DNA of 64,000 bases, taken from the NCBI RefSeq assembly GCF_001625325.1, contig NZ_JRQQ01000005.1:1-64000 (forward strand), read 5' to 3'. The notes under the pieces were generated by a model, which saw only the letters and a program-made list of their open reading frames with translations, was not told the DNA's origin and ran no database searches. Both the position numbers and the translations under genes were made by a program. Below, one piece after another: positions 9,389 through 16,750 of the stretch. This DNA comes from Croceicoccus estronivorus. Lineage in GTDB: Bacteria; Pseudomonadota; Alphaproteobacteria; Sphingomonadales; Sphingomonadaceae. Numbering within the stretch: the first letter of the stretch is position 1; each line of letters opens with the position of its first letter.

Positions 9389-9417
9389 CTAGCGTAGAAA
9401 GACAGGGAGTAGCGTAG
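9389..9417 (-). promoter_or_regulatory. Shared 29-bp element upstream of traG
   Basis: On the minus strand two direct half-sites CTACGCTA, 20 bases apart (two helical turns), flank the core TCCCTGTCTTTCT. The block lies about 60 bases upstream of the traG start, and its near-copy precedes trbB (6,058-6,086). The spacing of direct half-sites suits a dimeric activator on one DNA face. The rest of the 9,329-9,562 gap shows nothing else recognisable. Confidence 0.6.
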
Positions 9418-9562
9418 TTTGGCCTATTCTATTTCCGAGCATGATCGGCGTTATTGGACGAATATTCACGCGATAGCCGGACCACGGCCCGACTCTCTGC
9501 GCGCTCGGGGTCAATGGCGATGCGCCGCGCCATCGGGATTGATATTGCGTGTGGCGATCTGC

Positions 9563-11293
9563 CTAGAGGCCCAACCCCCGGCCGCGCCCGAACGACCAAT
9601 CGACGCCGCCATTGGTTCGCATGACGCCGGAGATGTGCTTGCCGATCTGGCGGTCGAGCGACGGCGACCAGGGCACGAGTTGGAAGCTCAATCCGTTGTC
9701 GATCATGGCGAAGCGGCCCGAGGCGAGCGTCAGGCGCTGGCGAACCGTGCCCGCGACATATTCGCCCGCCTTGGAGGGCGCGTGCGGCAAGCCAATCTCG
9801 GCCGACAGCTTATCGGCCGCCGCGGCCAGCTCGCGCCGCCGCAGCGTGTCGAGCAGATTGCGCGCGAAGATGATACGCTGGCCCTGCCGACGCGCGAGCC
9901 CCTCGTCGGCGAGATGCTCGGCGCGGGCTTCCATCGCGGCACGCACCTCGGTCCCGAAGCCGCCGCCGAGATCATGGCCGTCGCTCGACAGATTGCGCCG
10001 GTCAAGCCAGGTCGCCCCCGGCGCGCGGACCTGTGCCGCAAGGTCCACGTCGGAGCGCACGGCGAGCGCCACCCGCTGCCGGCCTTTGCGGTCCTCGAAG
10101 CGGCGCAGCTCGACGATCGCGCCGGGTCGGCAATCGCCGGTCGCCTCGATGTCGGGAAGCTGGATATGGTGGGTGCGGCCGTCGATCCCGTCCACGATCG
10201 CATAGGCTTTGCCGGTCAGTTCGTCATGCAGGCCGCGATCGACCAGCCTGCCGACAACGGGCTGGGCCGGATCGGCGTCGAGGACGTAGCTGCCGGCGCC
10301 CCGGTCGATGCCGCGCTCGCTCATCGCCTTGTGCATCCGCTTGATGAGGTCGTCGCGCTCGCCCAGCTCGCGCAGCGCAGCCTGGGCGTTGTCCGCCAGC
10401 GTCCACTGGCCGGGCGCGATCTCGTTGGCGAGGCCGAGCCTCTCCAGCTTGCGCAGTCGGCCCATCCTCAGCACATGGTCGCCATCCGGCCGGACGCCGG
10501 GTTCGGGCGCCATGTCGATCACGCCGTCGCGCTGCATGGTCCGCGACAGGTCGCGGTCGATCTCGGTCCAGCGTTCGGCTTCGACCTGCCGCTCCAGCGA
10601 TTGCCGGATTTCGAGGTCGGTGCGCGGGCCGAGTTCCTGGGTCACGATCTCGCGCGCCTGCGCCCGCATCCCCTCGCGGATATAGTCGCGCGAGATGACG
10701 AGGTTTTGCCCGTCCTCGGCGACGCCGCGCACGATGATGTGGACGTGCGGGTTGTCGGTGTTCCAGTGCTCGACCGCCCGCCAGTCCAGGCGGGTGCCGA
10801 GATCCTTTTCCATCCGCATCATCAGCTCGCGGGTGAAGCCCTTGAGGTCGCGCATTTGCTCGGCGTCCTCGGGCGAGACGATGAACCGGAAATGGTGGCG
10901 GTCGTCCTCGCAGCGCGCCGCGAACTCGTTGCGGTCGAGGCCGTCCGCCTCCGCGCCGAACAGCACGCCCTTTTCGCCGTCGCGCGTGACGCCATCGCGT
11001 TGCAGGTAATTGAGATGGGCGGCCAGCGAGGCGCGGCCGCCATGCCGGACGACGCGCGCCTTGACGATGACCTGGCGCGATCGGTGGCCGAGCCGGTGGG
11101 TCGCGCGCACGCTCGCCACCCGGCCCCGGCCGAAGGTCGAGCGGCCCGGCGCAACGATGCGGCCACGGCGCGAGACATGCCCGCCAGCCCTCTGCGCGGC
11201 GGCGAGCGCCTGGACGATGATCGGCAGCGCCCGCTGGTTTCCCCGCGAGCGGATGCGACCAGGCCGGATGCGGAAATCGTCGTCGCCGCTCAT
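9563..11293 (-). CDS. rlxS: DUF3363-type relaxase (RlxS/VirD2-like)
   Basis: The 576-residue relaxase should nick oriT and pilot the strand into the recipient. Visible features are a candidate nucleophile in HLNYLQ (Tyr96), a RHHFRFIVSPED motif near residue 132, and the metal-binding HUH-type motif NPHVHI (H183, H185). The rest is the DUF3363 region. The ATG at 11293 is preferred because upstream codons are Arg-rich and not conserved-looking. In ICEMlSym(R7A), RlxS of this family is required for transfer. Confidence 0.9.
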   Translation of the reverse strand: MSGDDDFRIRPGRIRSRGNQRALPIIVQALAAAQRAGGHVSRRGRIVAPGRSTFGRGRVASVRATHRLGHRSRQVIVKARVVRHGGRASLAAHLNYLQRDGVTRDGEKGVLFGAEADGLDRNEFAARCEDDRHHFRFIVSPEDAEQMRDLKGFTRELMMRMEKDLGTRLDWRAVEHWNTDNPHVHIIVRGVAEDGQNLVISRDYIREGMRAQAREIVTQELGPRTDLEIRQSLERQVEAERWTEIDRDLSRTMQRDGVIDMAPEPGVRPDGDHVLRMGRLRKLERLGLANEIAPGQWTLADNAQAALRELGERDDLIKRMHKAMSERGIDRGAGSYVLDADPAQPVVGRLVDRGLHDELTGKAYAIVDGIDGRTHHIQLPDIEATGDCRPGAIVELRRFEDRKGRQRVALAVRSDVDLAAQVRAPGATWLDRRNLSSDGHDLGGGFGTEVRAAMEARAEHLADEGLARRQGQRIIFARNLLDTLRRRELAAAADKLSAEIGLPHAPSKAGEYVAGTVRQRLTLASGRFAMIDNGLSFQLVPWSPSLDRQIGKHISGVMRTNGGVDWSFGRGRGLGL

Positions 11294-11303
11294 GGGGCGA
11301 CAG

Positions 11304-11523
11304 GCCGCAATGTGCGGCAAACCCTGATGGCGGCGGGCGTTCGCCCTGCGCCGCAAAGTGCGGGATTTCCGCACACATTGCGCAGCAATGCCCGAAAGCC
11401 TTGAGAATCAAGGCCACAACCGAGGCGCAAGGGCTCCGCACATTGCCGCCCTTTATCTTGCCCTCGATCCTTCCCCTGCAAAAATACCGCCTTCCTCCCT
11501 TCCAACCCTGCGAGGGCTTGGAA
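11304..11523. other. Hairpin-rich intergenic region, candidate oriT
   Basis: The 259-bp gap upstream of the relaxase holds several dyads: GCCGCA-atg-TGCGGC (11,304-11,318), a long hairpin with core GTGCGG-gattt-CCGCAC (11,352-11,382), GCCTTG-agaat-CAAGGC (11,398-11,414), and a bulged TCCAA..TTGGA hairpin (11,501-11,523). The string CCGCAC(AC)ATTGC recurs three times, once inverted. Relaxase genes of this family commonly have oriT just upstream. No nic consensus can be assigned by eye. Confidence 0.5.
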
Positions 11524-11552
11524 AGGACTGCGCCAGAGCACGCTAGCGCCAT

Positions 11553-12308
11553 TCATTGCGACGGCCGACCGGAAAGCGGGACGAACAGGCTCCGCGATGG
11601 CGGTGTTGGTGCGGCCATGGCGGCCATCTGTGGGGCATCCGGCACGCGCTCGTGCTGCGTGTCCGGCGCGGCAGTTACGTCGTCGGCACCGCGATCCGAT
11701 GCCATCGTCGCGCGCGCGGCGAACAGCGCCGAGCGGGTCCAGGCAAGCGGGTCGGGGATTGCTGGTGGCGCCATGTGCGGCGTTGGCGCAATACCGATCC
11801 GGGGCGCCAACCGGGCGACATAGGCGCGTGTCACGGCGGGCAGCGGCCGACCGCGACGAAGATATTCGTCGTAGCGGCCCGGCCCGGCATGATAGGCAGC
11901 CAGCATGGCAGTAGGGTCGCCATAACGATCGAGCATGGCGCGCAGGTAAGCCGCGCCCGCCATGATGTTGTCGCGCACGTCATAGGGGTCGCCGCCAAGC
12001 CCATGCCGGGAGCGCAACGCGGTCCAGGTGGTGGGCATGATCTGCATCAGGCCCATCGCACCCTTGGGGGAGATCGCGGCGGGATCGCCGCCGCTTTCGA
12101 TGCCCATAACGGCCCATATCCAAGCGTCGGGTATGTCATAGCGCTGCGCGGCCGCCGCAACATGCCGGGCGATTTCTGTGCTGTTGGACGGCGACGCCGA
12201 CTGAGCGTGGGCAGGCGCGGGCAGGGCCGGCAATGACGCGCCCGGCATCACGGCGAGAAGCGCGAGGGCAACCGTCCGGTAACGCGCGGATCGACAATCT
12301 GTGTGCAT
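11553..12308 (-). CDS. Conjugation-associated lytic transglycosylase
   Basis: The 251-residue SLT-domain protein has an N-terminal export signal (to about residue 36) and the family's catalytic Glu at residue 71 (GIESGGDP). The second motif GLMQIMP is also present, followed by the AYHAGPGR motif. It should locally cut peptidoglycan so that the mating channel can cross the periplasm (VirB1-like role). The C-terminus is a low-complexity Ala/Pro-rich tail. It follows traF by 22 bases. Confidence 0.9.
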   Translation of the reverse strand: MHTDCRSARYRTVALALLAVMPGASLPALPAPAHAQSASPSNSTEIARHVAAAAQRYDIPDAWIWAVMGIESGGDPAAISPKGAMGLMQIMPTTWTALRSRHGLGGDPYDVRDNIMAGAAYLRAMLDRYGDPTAMLAAYHAGPGRYDEYLRRGRPLPAVTRAYVARLAPRIGIAPTPHMAPPAIPDPLAWTRSALFAARATMASDRGADDVTAAPDTQHERVPDAPQMAAMAAPTPPSRSLFVPLSGRPSQ

Positions 12309-12330
12309 GGATCAGGACCGATCTTCGGGT

Positions 12331-12945
12331 TCAAAGGTCATGGGATGCATTGCCGGTCTCCTTGGTATCGACAGGTGGGGACGCGGTGACAGAACCGAGG
12401 CTGCGCCAATGCAGTGGCGCGTCCGGTGCTTCGCGCGTGAGCAGCGGGATCGCCCGGCCGAGCAGCCCGGACACAGGCAGCGGGCCGAGATAGCGGCTGT
12501 CCATGCTGTCAGGCACGGCGGGATTGAGCAGCAACAATTCGCCCGGCTTGAGGATGCGGCAACCTCGCCAGACTGGAAGCGGGCGGCCCCTGCTGTCGCG
12601 CCCAAGGGCAATGGCGACGGGATGTCTGTCGACGCTCACAATGGCACCGATCCGGCAGACGCGCTGGCCGGTCTTCGCCGCGACATGCTTCAGGAGCGGA
12701 AGCCCTTCAGGCAGATAGCCGCGCGCCGAAAGCCAGCGGGCGGTCTTCGCCGGCGGCATTATGGCGACCAACGTGCCGACCGGCGGAGCGCTGTCGGATG
12801 CGATCCGGTAGAGTCCGATCGGTGCGCTGGCGCTGGCGTTCCAGAGGAAACGCGGCGTCGGCGCCAGCACGGCGACGGCGATGAACAGGCCGGCGAACAA
12901 TTCGGCGGCAAGCGTCGTGACAAGAACATAGCCAAGGCGGGTCAT
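12331..12945 (-). CDS. traF: S26-family signal peptidase TraF
   Basis: The 204-residue membrane-anchored serine peptidase has an N-terminal transmembrane segment (residues 5-28), a catalytic Ser40 in SAPIGLYRI, and a general-base Lys86 in LLKHVAA, as in TraF of RP4. TraF matures and cyclises TrbC prepilin in RP4; here trbC is at 4,632-4,967. The start overlaps the DUF2840 stop as ATGA. Confidence 0.9.
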   Translation of the reverse strand: MTRLGYVLVTTLAAELFAGLFIAVAVLAPTPRFLWNASASAPIGLYRIASDSAPPVGTLVAIMPPAKTARWLSARGYLPEGLPLLKHVAAKTGQRVCRIGAIVSVDRHPVAIALGRDSRGRPLPVWRGCRILKPGELLLLNPAVPDSMDSRYLGPLPVSGLLGRAIPLLTREAPDAPLHWRSLGSVTASPPVDTKETGNASHDL

Positions 12946-13448
12946 CCCTCGATCTCCCGCCGCTTGAGCCAGGCGTGATGGCGTTCCAGCGTGTAGGGTC
13001 GCGGCTGCTGGCCGGCGGCAATGCGATTGTGGACATGGCGCCAATGATCGGGCGCGGCGTCGCAGGGATCGACACCCGCCGCTTCCACCGCGTCGATCAC
13101 GGCAAGAACCTGCTGAGCCTTCGGCCAGCCTTCGACGTGCAACAGGATGTCGCCGCCCGGCCGCACAAAAGGCAGCGTCGCATAGGGCTCGCCCGGCGCG
13201 ATCACCTGCACCACGTCGATACGCGAGACGATCGTTCCGAAATCGTTGGAAGCCCAGCGGACGAAGGCGAAGACAGCGCCCGGACGGAAGCCGACGACGC
13301 GGGTTCTGCGCGTGACGATCCGGTCCTGGGCAATGCGGCCGAAGCGTATCCAGTGCTCCAGCTTCTTCTCGATCCATGTCAGTTCGACATGGGTGAGGCT
13401 GTCGCGGGCAAGCACGTTCGGCGCGCCGTTGCGGCGGTCGTATGGCAT
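12942..13448 (-). CDS. DUF2840 family protein
   Basis: The 168-residue protein belongs to DUF2840, a family of unknown function almost always found just upstream of the TraF peptidase in this ICE type. No membrane segment or catalytic motif is evident. The start at 13448 has GGAG about 10 bases upstream. In relatives I know of, a parA gene stands before it; here the space holds only iteron-like repeats and a hairpin. Confidence 0.82.
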   Translation of the reverse strand: MPYDRRNGAPNVLARDSLTHVELTWIEKKLEHWIRFGRIAQDRIVTRRTRVVGFRPGAVFAFVRWASNDFGTIVSRIDVVQVIAPGEPYATLPFVRPGGDILLHVEGWPKAQQVLAVIDAVEAAGVDPCDAAPDHWRHVHNRIAAGQQPRPYTLERHHAWLKRREIEG

Positions 13449-13526
13449 AATGATGGGTCTCCGGGGATGCTGATCGAGACGGAAGGGCGCCGCGCCGCCG
13501 GTCCACAGCCGCGCGGGCGTTAGCAA

Positions 13527-13672
13527 GAATCCGAAGGATTCGATTCTATTAGCATTGTTAGAAGAGGGCGGATTCGGCGAGGATTTCCGCGGGTTTGCGG
13601 AGCAATCCGGTTCCTGATGGCACGACTCTGCGGTTCCCGATGGCACGAGTGCGCCGGTTCCTGATAGCACGA
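13527..13672. repeat. Three iteron-like direct repeats with adjacent dyad (candidate oriV)
   Basis: Three 17-bp direct repeats with consensus GGTTCC(T/C)GAT(G/A)GCACGA lie at 13,609-13,625, 13,632-13,648 and 13,656-13,672, at 23- and 24-base periods. The last ends 7 bases from the repA stop. A perfect GAATCC-gaa-GGATTC dyad (13,527-13,541) and an AT-rich stretch (13,542-13,562) follow. Nothing else is seen in 13,449-13,678. Iterons next to a rep gene are the classic form of a plasmid origin. Confidence 0.7.
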
Positions 13673-13678
13673 GCGCCT

Positions 13679-14557
13679 TCATGACTTGTCCACAAGGCGG
13701 ATACCGACGCGACGCATGGCGGCATCGAACGGATCGACCGGGATCGGCGCGAAGCTGAGACGCTCGCGGCCCAGCGCATGTTCGAGCGTCAGAACATAGC
13801 CGGGCAGTGGCTGGCGCCGCACGATGGCGCGCAACTCGAAGGCAAACCGCTTGAACGGCGAGAGCGCCCCCGACTTGCGATGGAGATGCGGAAGGTCGAA
13901 GCTCCACCCGCCGCTTTGATGTCCGCCATGCTTGCGCACGATGCGGTAAAGCCAGCGTTCAAGGCCGCCGGTAAGCCCGAAATAGGCCGGGTCGATCGTC
14001 AGCACGAGCGCCCGGTCCAGCACACCCGCATAGAACCAGTCGGGCACGATCAGCTCCAGCCCACGCGGTCGGCCGGCGCCGTCGAGCCGCTCCTTCCATT
14101 CGTTGATCCAGGAGAAGCGATGCCGCCGCCGCTGGTGCGGCTGGCGGATCGACGTGGCCACGGTCGTGGACTGGAGCCGGTCGAGCGCGGCTTTCAGCCG
14201 GTCATAATCGCGCACCGAAGTGCCACGGCCGACGAAGGTCAGAATCTCATGCGGCGTGGTCGCCATCAGCCGCGATGTCGGCCGGCCCGCATCGCGCGCC
14301 TCGACGATCTGGCTTGCGGCCCAGATCAGCACGTCGGCATCCCAAATGGTCGCCATGCCATGCTCGGGAACCGCCTCGACCGAGATCCATGTCTGGCCCA
14401 TCCGGAAGTCGATCGGTGTGATGCGCTTTGACTTGGCGAGACTGAAGAACGGCCAGGTCATCAAGTCCTGTGCATCGCGCGGCGCGAGATCGCCGGGCAC
14501 CGATCGAAACAGCTCAAGCTGCGTTCGCTCGGCCGAAGGAGGGTGTTCCCGGTACAT
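13679..14557 (-). CDS. repA: Replication initiator protein A (RPA family)
   Basis: The 292-residue protein matches the RPA-type plasmid replication initiators, with conserved stretches such as MTWPFFSLAKSKR, TWISVEA, DADVLIWAASQI and PDWFYAGVLDR. Such proteins bind iterons and open the origin. In an ICE it could allow replication of the excised circle. It starts 5 bases after the HTH_17 gene and is followed by three iteron-like repeats. Confidence 0.88.
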   Translation of the reverse strand: MYREHPPSAERTQLELFRSVPGDLAPRDAQDLMTWPFFSLAKSKRITPIDFRMGQTWISVEAVPEHGMATIWDADVLIWAASQIVEARDAGRPTSRLMATTPHEILTFVGRGTSVRDYDRLKAALDRLQSTTVATSIRQPHQRRRHRFSWINEWKERLDGAGRPRGLELIVPDWFYAGVLDRALVLTIDPAYFGLTGGLERWLYRIVRKHGGHQSGGWSFDLPHLHRKSGALSPFKRFAFELRAIVRRQPLPGYVLTLEHALGRERLSFAPIPVDPFDAAMRRVGIRLVDKS

Positions 14558-14562
14558 GGCTG

Positions 14563-14829
14563 TCAGCGGCGCACGCAGTCGGTCGGCAGGCGCTTGGCGG
14601 GATGGACGGTGCCGTTGCCCGGATCGGAGGTGGAACGGCGTATGCCGAGCGCCGCCCAGGCATCAAGGTCGTCGATCGCATAAACGATGCGTCCGCCGAG
14701 CTTGCGAAAGACCGGCCCGGTGCCATAGCAGCGGTGTTTCTCCAGCGTCCGGGCCGAAAGGCCGAGATGGATCGCCGCGTCGGGCGTCTTGAGATAGCGT
14801 GGCGTTGTGCCAGCAACGGGTTCGGCCAT
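14563..14829 (-). CDS. HTH_17/AlpA-like DNA-binding protein, candidate recombination directionality factor (RdfS-like)
   Basis: The 88-residue protein carries a winged-helix excisionase-type HTH (YLKTPDAAIHLGLSARTLEK, then GGRIVYAIDDLDAW). The tail RRSTSDPGNGTVHPAKR resembles RdfS of ICEMlSym(R7A), which drives excision. Its position between the FseA-like gene and the repA/traF block fits the same role. AGGAGG lies 6 bases before the ATG, one of the strongest ribosome binding sites in the element. A plain transcriptional regulator is the alternative. Confidence 0.75.
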   Translation of the reverse strand: MAEPVAGTTPRYLKTPDAAIHLGLSARTLEKHRCYGTGPVFRKLGGRIVYAIDDLDAWAALGIRRSTSDPGNGTVHPAKRLPTDCVRR

Positions 14830-14950
14830 GATGATCCTCCTGATGATGGCCGGACCCGAAATGCGGGTACGGCGAACAGGAGGCGAAGGTGGCGGAAAGA
14901 CCCCGGCGCAAAGAAGGGACAGCGTTGAGGGGGCGAGAAATGTCCCCCCT

Positions 14951-15730
14951 TCAGCGACCGCGCAGCAGGCGGATATAACCGCCGTCGCGCAGTTCGACGG
15001 CTTCCTTCAGCCAGCGGCCGATGCGCTTGCGCTCGCGGCTTTCGACCCACTCGGCCGCGTTGTAGTCGCGAACCGCGTCGTCGATCAGCGCGGCGGCGAG
15101 TTCGCGCCGGCTGGCGCCCGCATGGTGCCCGTCCAGCAGGCGCAGAAGCATGAGAAGATGCCGGCGCCGGAAAGGCGGAGGACGGAAGGTTGGCGGGCCG
15201 GCCGCCATGCCGAGCAGGCGGCGGCAGAACCGTTCCGCCGCAGCGAGGCGCGTGAAAGGGTCAGGGTCGATCGGCAGCATCATCGCTAGGGGCCGGTCGA
15301 GCGCGCCCGATACCCAGAGGCGCTCGTCGCCATCCTTGTCGGCAAGAATGACATGGAGGAAATCGCCGATTTTCATGCGCGCGCGAACGGTCCCGAGCGT
15401 CTTGAGGTCGAGGCGCTGGGCCGCGTCGACGCCCTCCGGCGGGGGCGCCAGCACGATACCGGACGGCGAAAGGTCGAGCCGTGCCACGGCCAGCTTCGGA
15501 TCGAAGGCGGCCGATGGCGTGGTGTGGAAGCTGATCCCCCAGCGCCGCACCAATTTGGCCGTCGCATCATCGGCGGCGACGGTTCCGTGCTTTACGCGAT
15601 CGAGGGCACAGAGATAATCGGCACGATAACGGGCATTGCGGCTGACATAGCCGATGGCGATGTCCAAATATTGCAGCGCGTCGTCCCCAGCGTCATCCGG
15701 GGCCACGCGCCAGTCCTTCTCAGGCGGCAT
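14951..15730 (-). CDS. DUF6499-DUF2285 protein, FseA-like excision/transfer activator candidate
   Basis: The 259-residue protein has an N-terminal DUF6499-like motif (RNARYRADY, residues 31-39) and a C-terminal DUF2285 helix-turn-helix region (LLRLLDGHHAGASRREL, then RWLKEAVELRDGGYI). In ICEMlSym(R7A) these two parts are joined by programmed frameshifting to make FseA, which activates rdfS. Here they sit in one uninterrupted frame. The start at 15730 has GGGAGG 6 bases upstream and is preferred over 15826. The RdfS-like gene follows 121 bases downstream. Confidence 0.72.
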   Translation of the reverse strand: MPPEKDWRVAPDDAGDDALQYLDIAIGYVSRNARYRADYLCALDRVKHGTVAADDATAKLVRRWGISFHTTPSAAFDPKLAVARLDLSPSGIVLAPPPEGVDAAQRLDLKTLGTVRARMKIGDFLHVILADKDGDERLWVSGALDRPLAMMLPIDPDPFTRLAAAERFCRRLLGMAAGPPTFRPPPFRRRHLLMLLRLLDGHHAGASRRELAAALIDDAVRDYNAAEWVESRERKRIGRWLKEAVELRDGGYIRLLRGR

Positions 15731-15891
15731 CGAAACCCTCCCAAGCATGGCCCTCTGCGGAGCGCGATGGGAGATGTTTCCGGGGTCGCCATCTGCGGAG
15801 AAGCCCCGCCGAAGGCCGGGTCGCATAGCGAAACTAAGTCAGTGTCCTGGTTCGATTTTCCGAGCCGTCGCGCCACGGTCAGCGCTGGTCG

Positions 15892-16155
15892 CTATGAATC
15901 GGGCGGGCGTAGATAGTGGCGGTATCCGGTCTCGGTCATCCAGCGCGCACGCGCGAGATGGGAATCATAGACGAGACGCGCGCGCTCGGGTTCGGCGTCT
16001 GGGTCGATCCCGAATATGATCCGCACGACCTCGCACCAGTCGGCATTTTCCTCAGCCGCGTCGAGCAAGCGCCAATAGGTCCGGTGATGGCGCTCGTCGT
16101 AGGAAGTGACGTGGACCGCGTCGGGCGCGCGATCCTCGAACGCGGCTACTGCCAT
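15892..16155 (-). CDS. Small DUF2285 protein, QseM-like antiactivator candidate
   Basis: The 87-residue protein is almost entirely one DUF2285 domain: a YWRLLDAAEENADWCEVVRI helix-turn-helix segment, then a DSHLARARWMTETGYRHYL tail. It aligns by eye with the C-terminal domain of the long DUF2285 protein just downstream (shared RLLD..., RW, GY patterns). QseM of ICEMlSym is a small DUF2285 protein that blocks FseA. GGAG lies 8 bases before the ATG. The regulatory role is inferred from family and position. Confidence 0.7.
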   Translation of the reverse strand: MAVAAFEDRAPDAVHVTSYDERHHRTYWRLLDAAEENADWCEVVRIIFGIDPDAEPERARLVYDSHLARARWMTETGYRHYLRPPDS

Positions 16156-16291
16156 CGCGTCGCTCCGTTTTCGGTCATTGCCCCCGCCAATTGGTTAACG
16201 GAACATACACCATAATGGAGCGGAGTAATCGCCCCATTTTTGCTATGGTGATCGGACGCCAAGCGCATAACCGGGCGTATGGAATGACCGA

Positions 16292-16543
16292 CTATTTCTG
16301 TGGCTCGCCCCCGGAATTGCTCACGAGCAGCACGCCATGGCCGCGATCCGAATCGAGAAAGACGATGCCCGCCGCTTCCAGGGCCTTGGTCACTTGATGA
16401 CGGGTATCCTCACGCACGGGCAATTCATTCTCCGATTCAAGTCGCTTGAGCGCGGTCAAAGCAACAAGGGCCTTGTCGGCAAGCATCTCCTGGGTCCAAC
16501 CGAGAAGCGCGCGAGCGGCCCGCACCTGGCGGGAAGTGGTCAT
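16292..16543 (-). CDS. XRE-family helix-turn-helix regulator
   Basis: The 83-residue protein is a compact Cro/CI-type HTH (RAARALLGWTQEMLADKALV, then ALKRLESENELP). A C-terminal strand segment (GIVFLDSDRGHGVLL) is common in ICE and prophage XRE regulators. A perfect palindrome (16,586-16,600) lies 43 bases upstream of the start and is a likely self-operator. The start at 16543 lacks a clear Shine-Dalgarno, so 16561 is a possible alternative. Confidence 0.85.
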   Translation of the reverse strand: MTTSRQVRAARALLGWTQEMLADKALVALTALKRLESENELPVREDTRHQVTKALEAAGIVFLDSDRGHGVLLVSNSGGEPQK

Positions 16544-16585
16544 GCGCGAACACGTCCACAAGCCGCGCGCTATACGCTATTAAAA

Positions 16586-16600
16586 CGACTATTATAGTCG
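16586..16600. promoter_or_regulatory. Perfect 15-bp palindrome, candidate XRE operator
   Basis: CGACTAT-T-ATAGTCG is a perfect 7+1+7 dyad in the promoter region of the XRE gene. It is preceded by an AT-rich TATACGCTATTAAAA stretch. Both size and place fit a Cro/CI-type operator. Confidence 0.65.
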
Positions 16601-16629
16601 CCTTGGGAGATCAATACTGTAATGATGGC

Positions 16630-16654
16630 GAGCCGGGCGAATGCCCGGCGAGCC
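16630..16654. repeat. Palindromic repeat GAGCCGGGC-N4-GCCCGGCGAGCC, copy 1
   Basis: A 7-bp perfect hairpin (GCCGGGC, loop gaat, GCCCGGC) is framed by GAGCC on the right and GA on the left. The same 25-base pattern with a different loop occurs at 18,912-18,936. Both copies are intergenic within the ICE. Confidence 0.65.
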
Positions 16655-16712
16655 CGCCGGCAGCCGGACCGGCGCGCAAGCCGGAAGAGGCGCGCGATGG
16701 TGGAAATGGTAG

Positions 16713-16741
16713 CCGCAGGGCCGGAACCTCCGGCCCTGCGG
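16713..16741 (-). terminator. 12-bp perfect hairpin just downstream of the DUF932 gene
   Basis: CCGCAGGGCCGG, loop AACCT, CCGGCCCTGCGG forms a perfect 12-bp stem starting 10 bases after the DUF932 stop. No run of T follows on the minus strand. It is either an unusual terminator or an mRNA 3'-end stabiliser. Confidence 0.5.
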
Positions 16742-16750
16742 CAATGGCAA

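Noticed and set aside
9419-11404. A 661-residue open frame on the plus strand opposite the relaxase
   Set aside because: It lacks domains and a ribosome binding site and is fully antisense to the DUF3363 relaxase.
14902-14927. Possible third copy of the traG/trbB element before the RdfS-like gene
   Set aside because: Similarity (ACGCT..TCCCT..TCTTT..CGCC) requires gaps and changes half-site spacing, so it was not listed as a feature.
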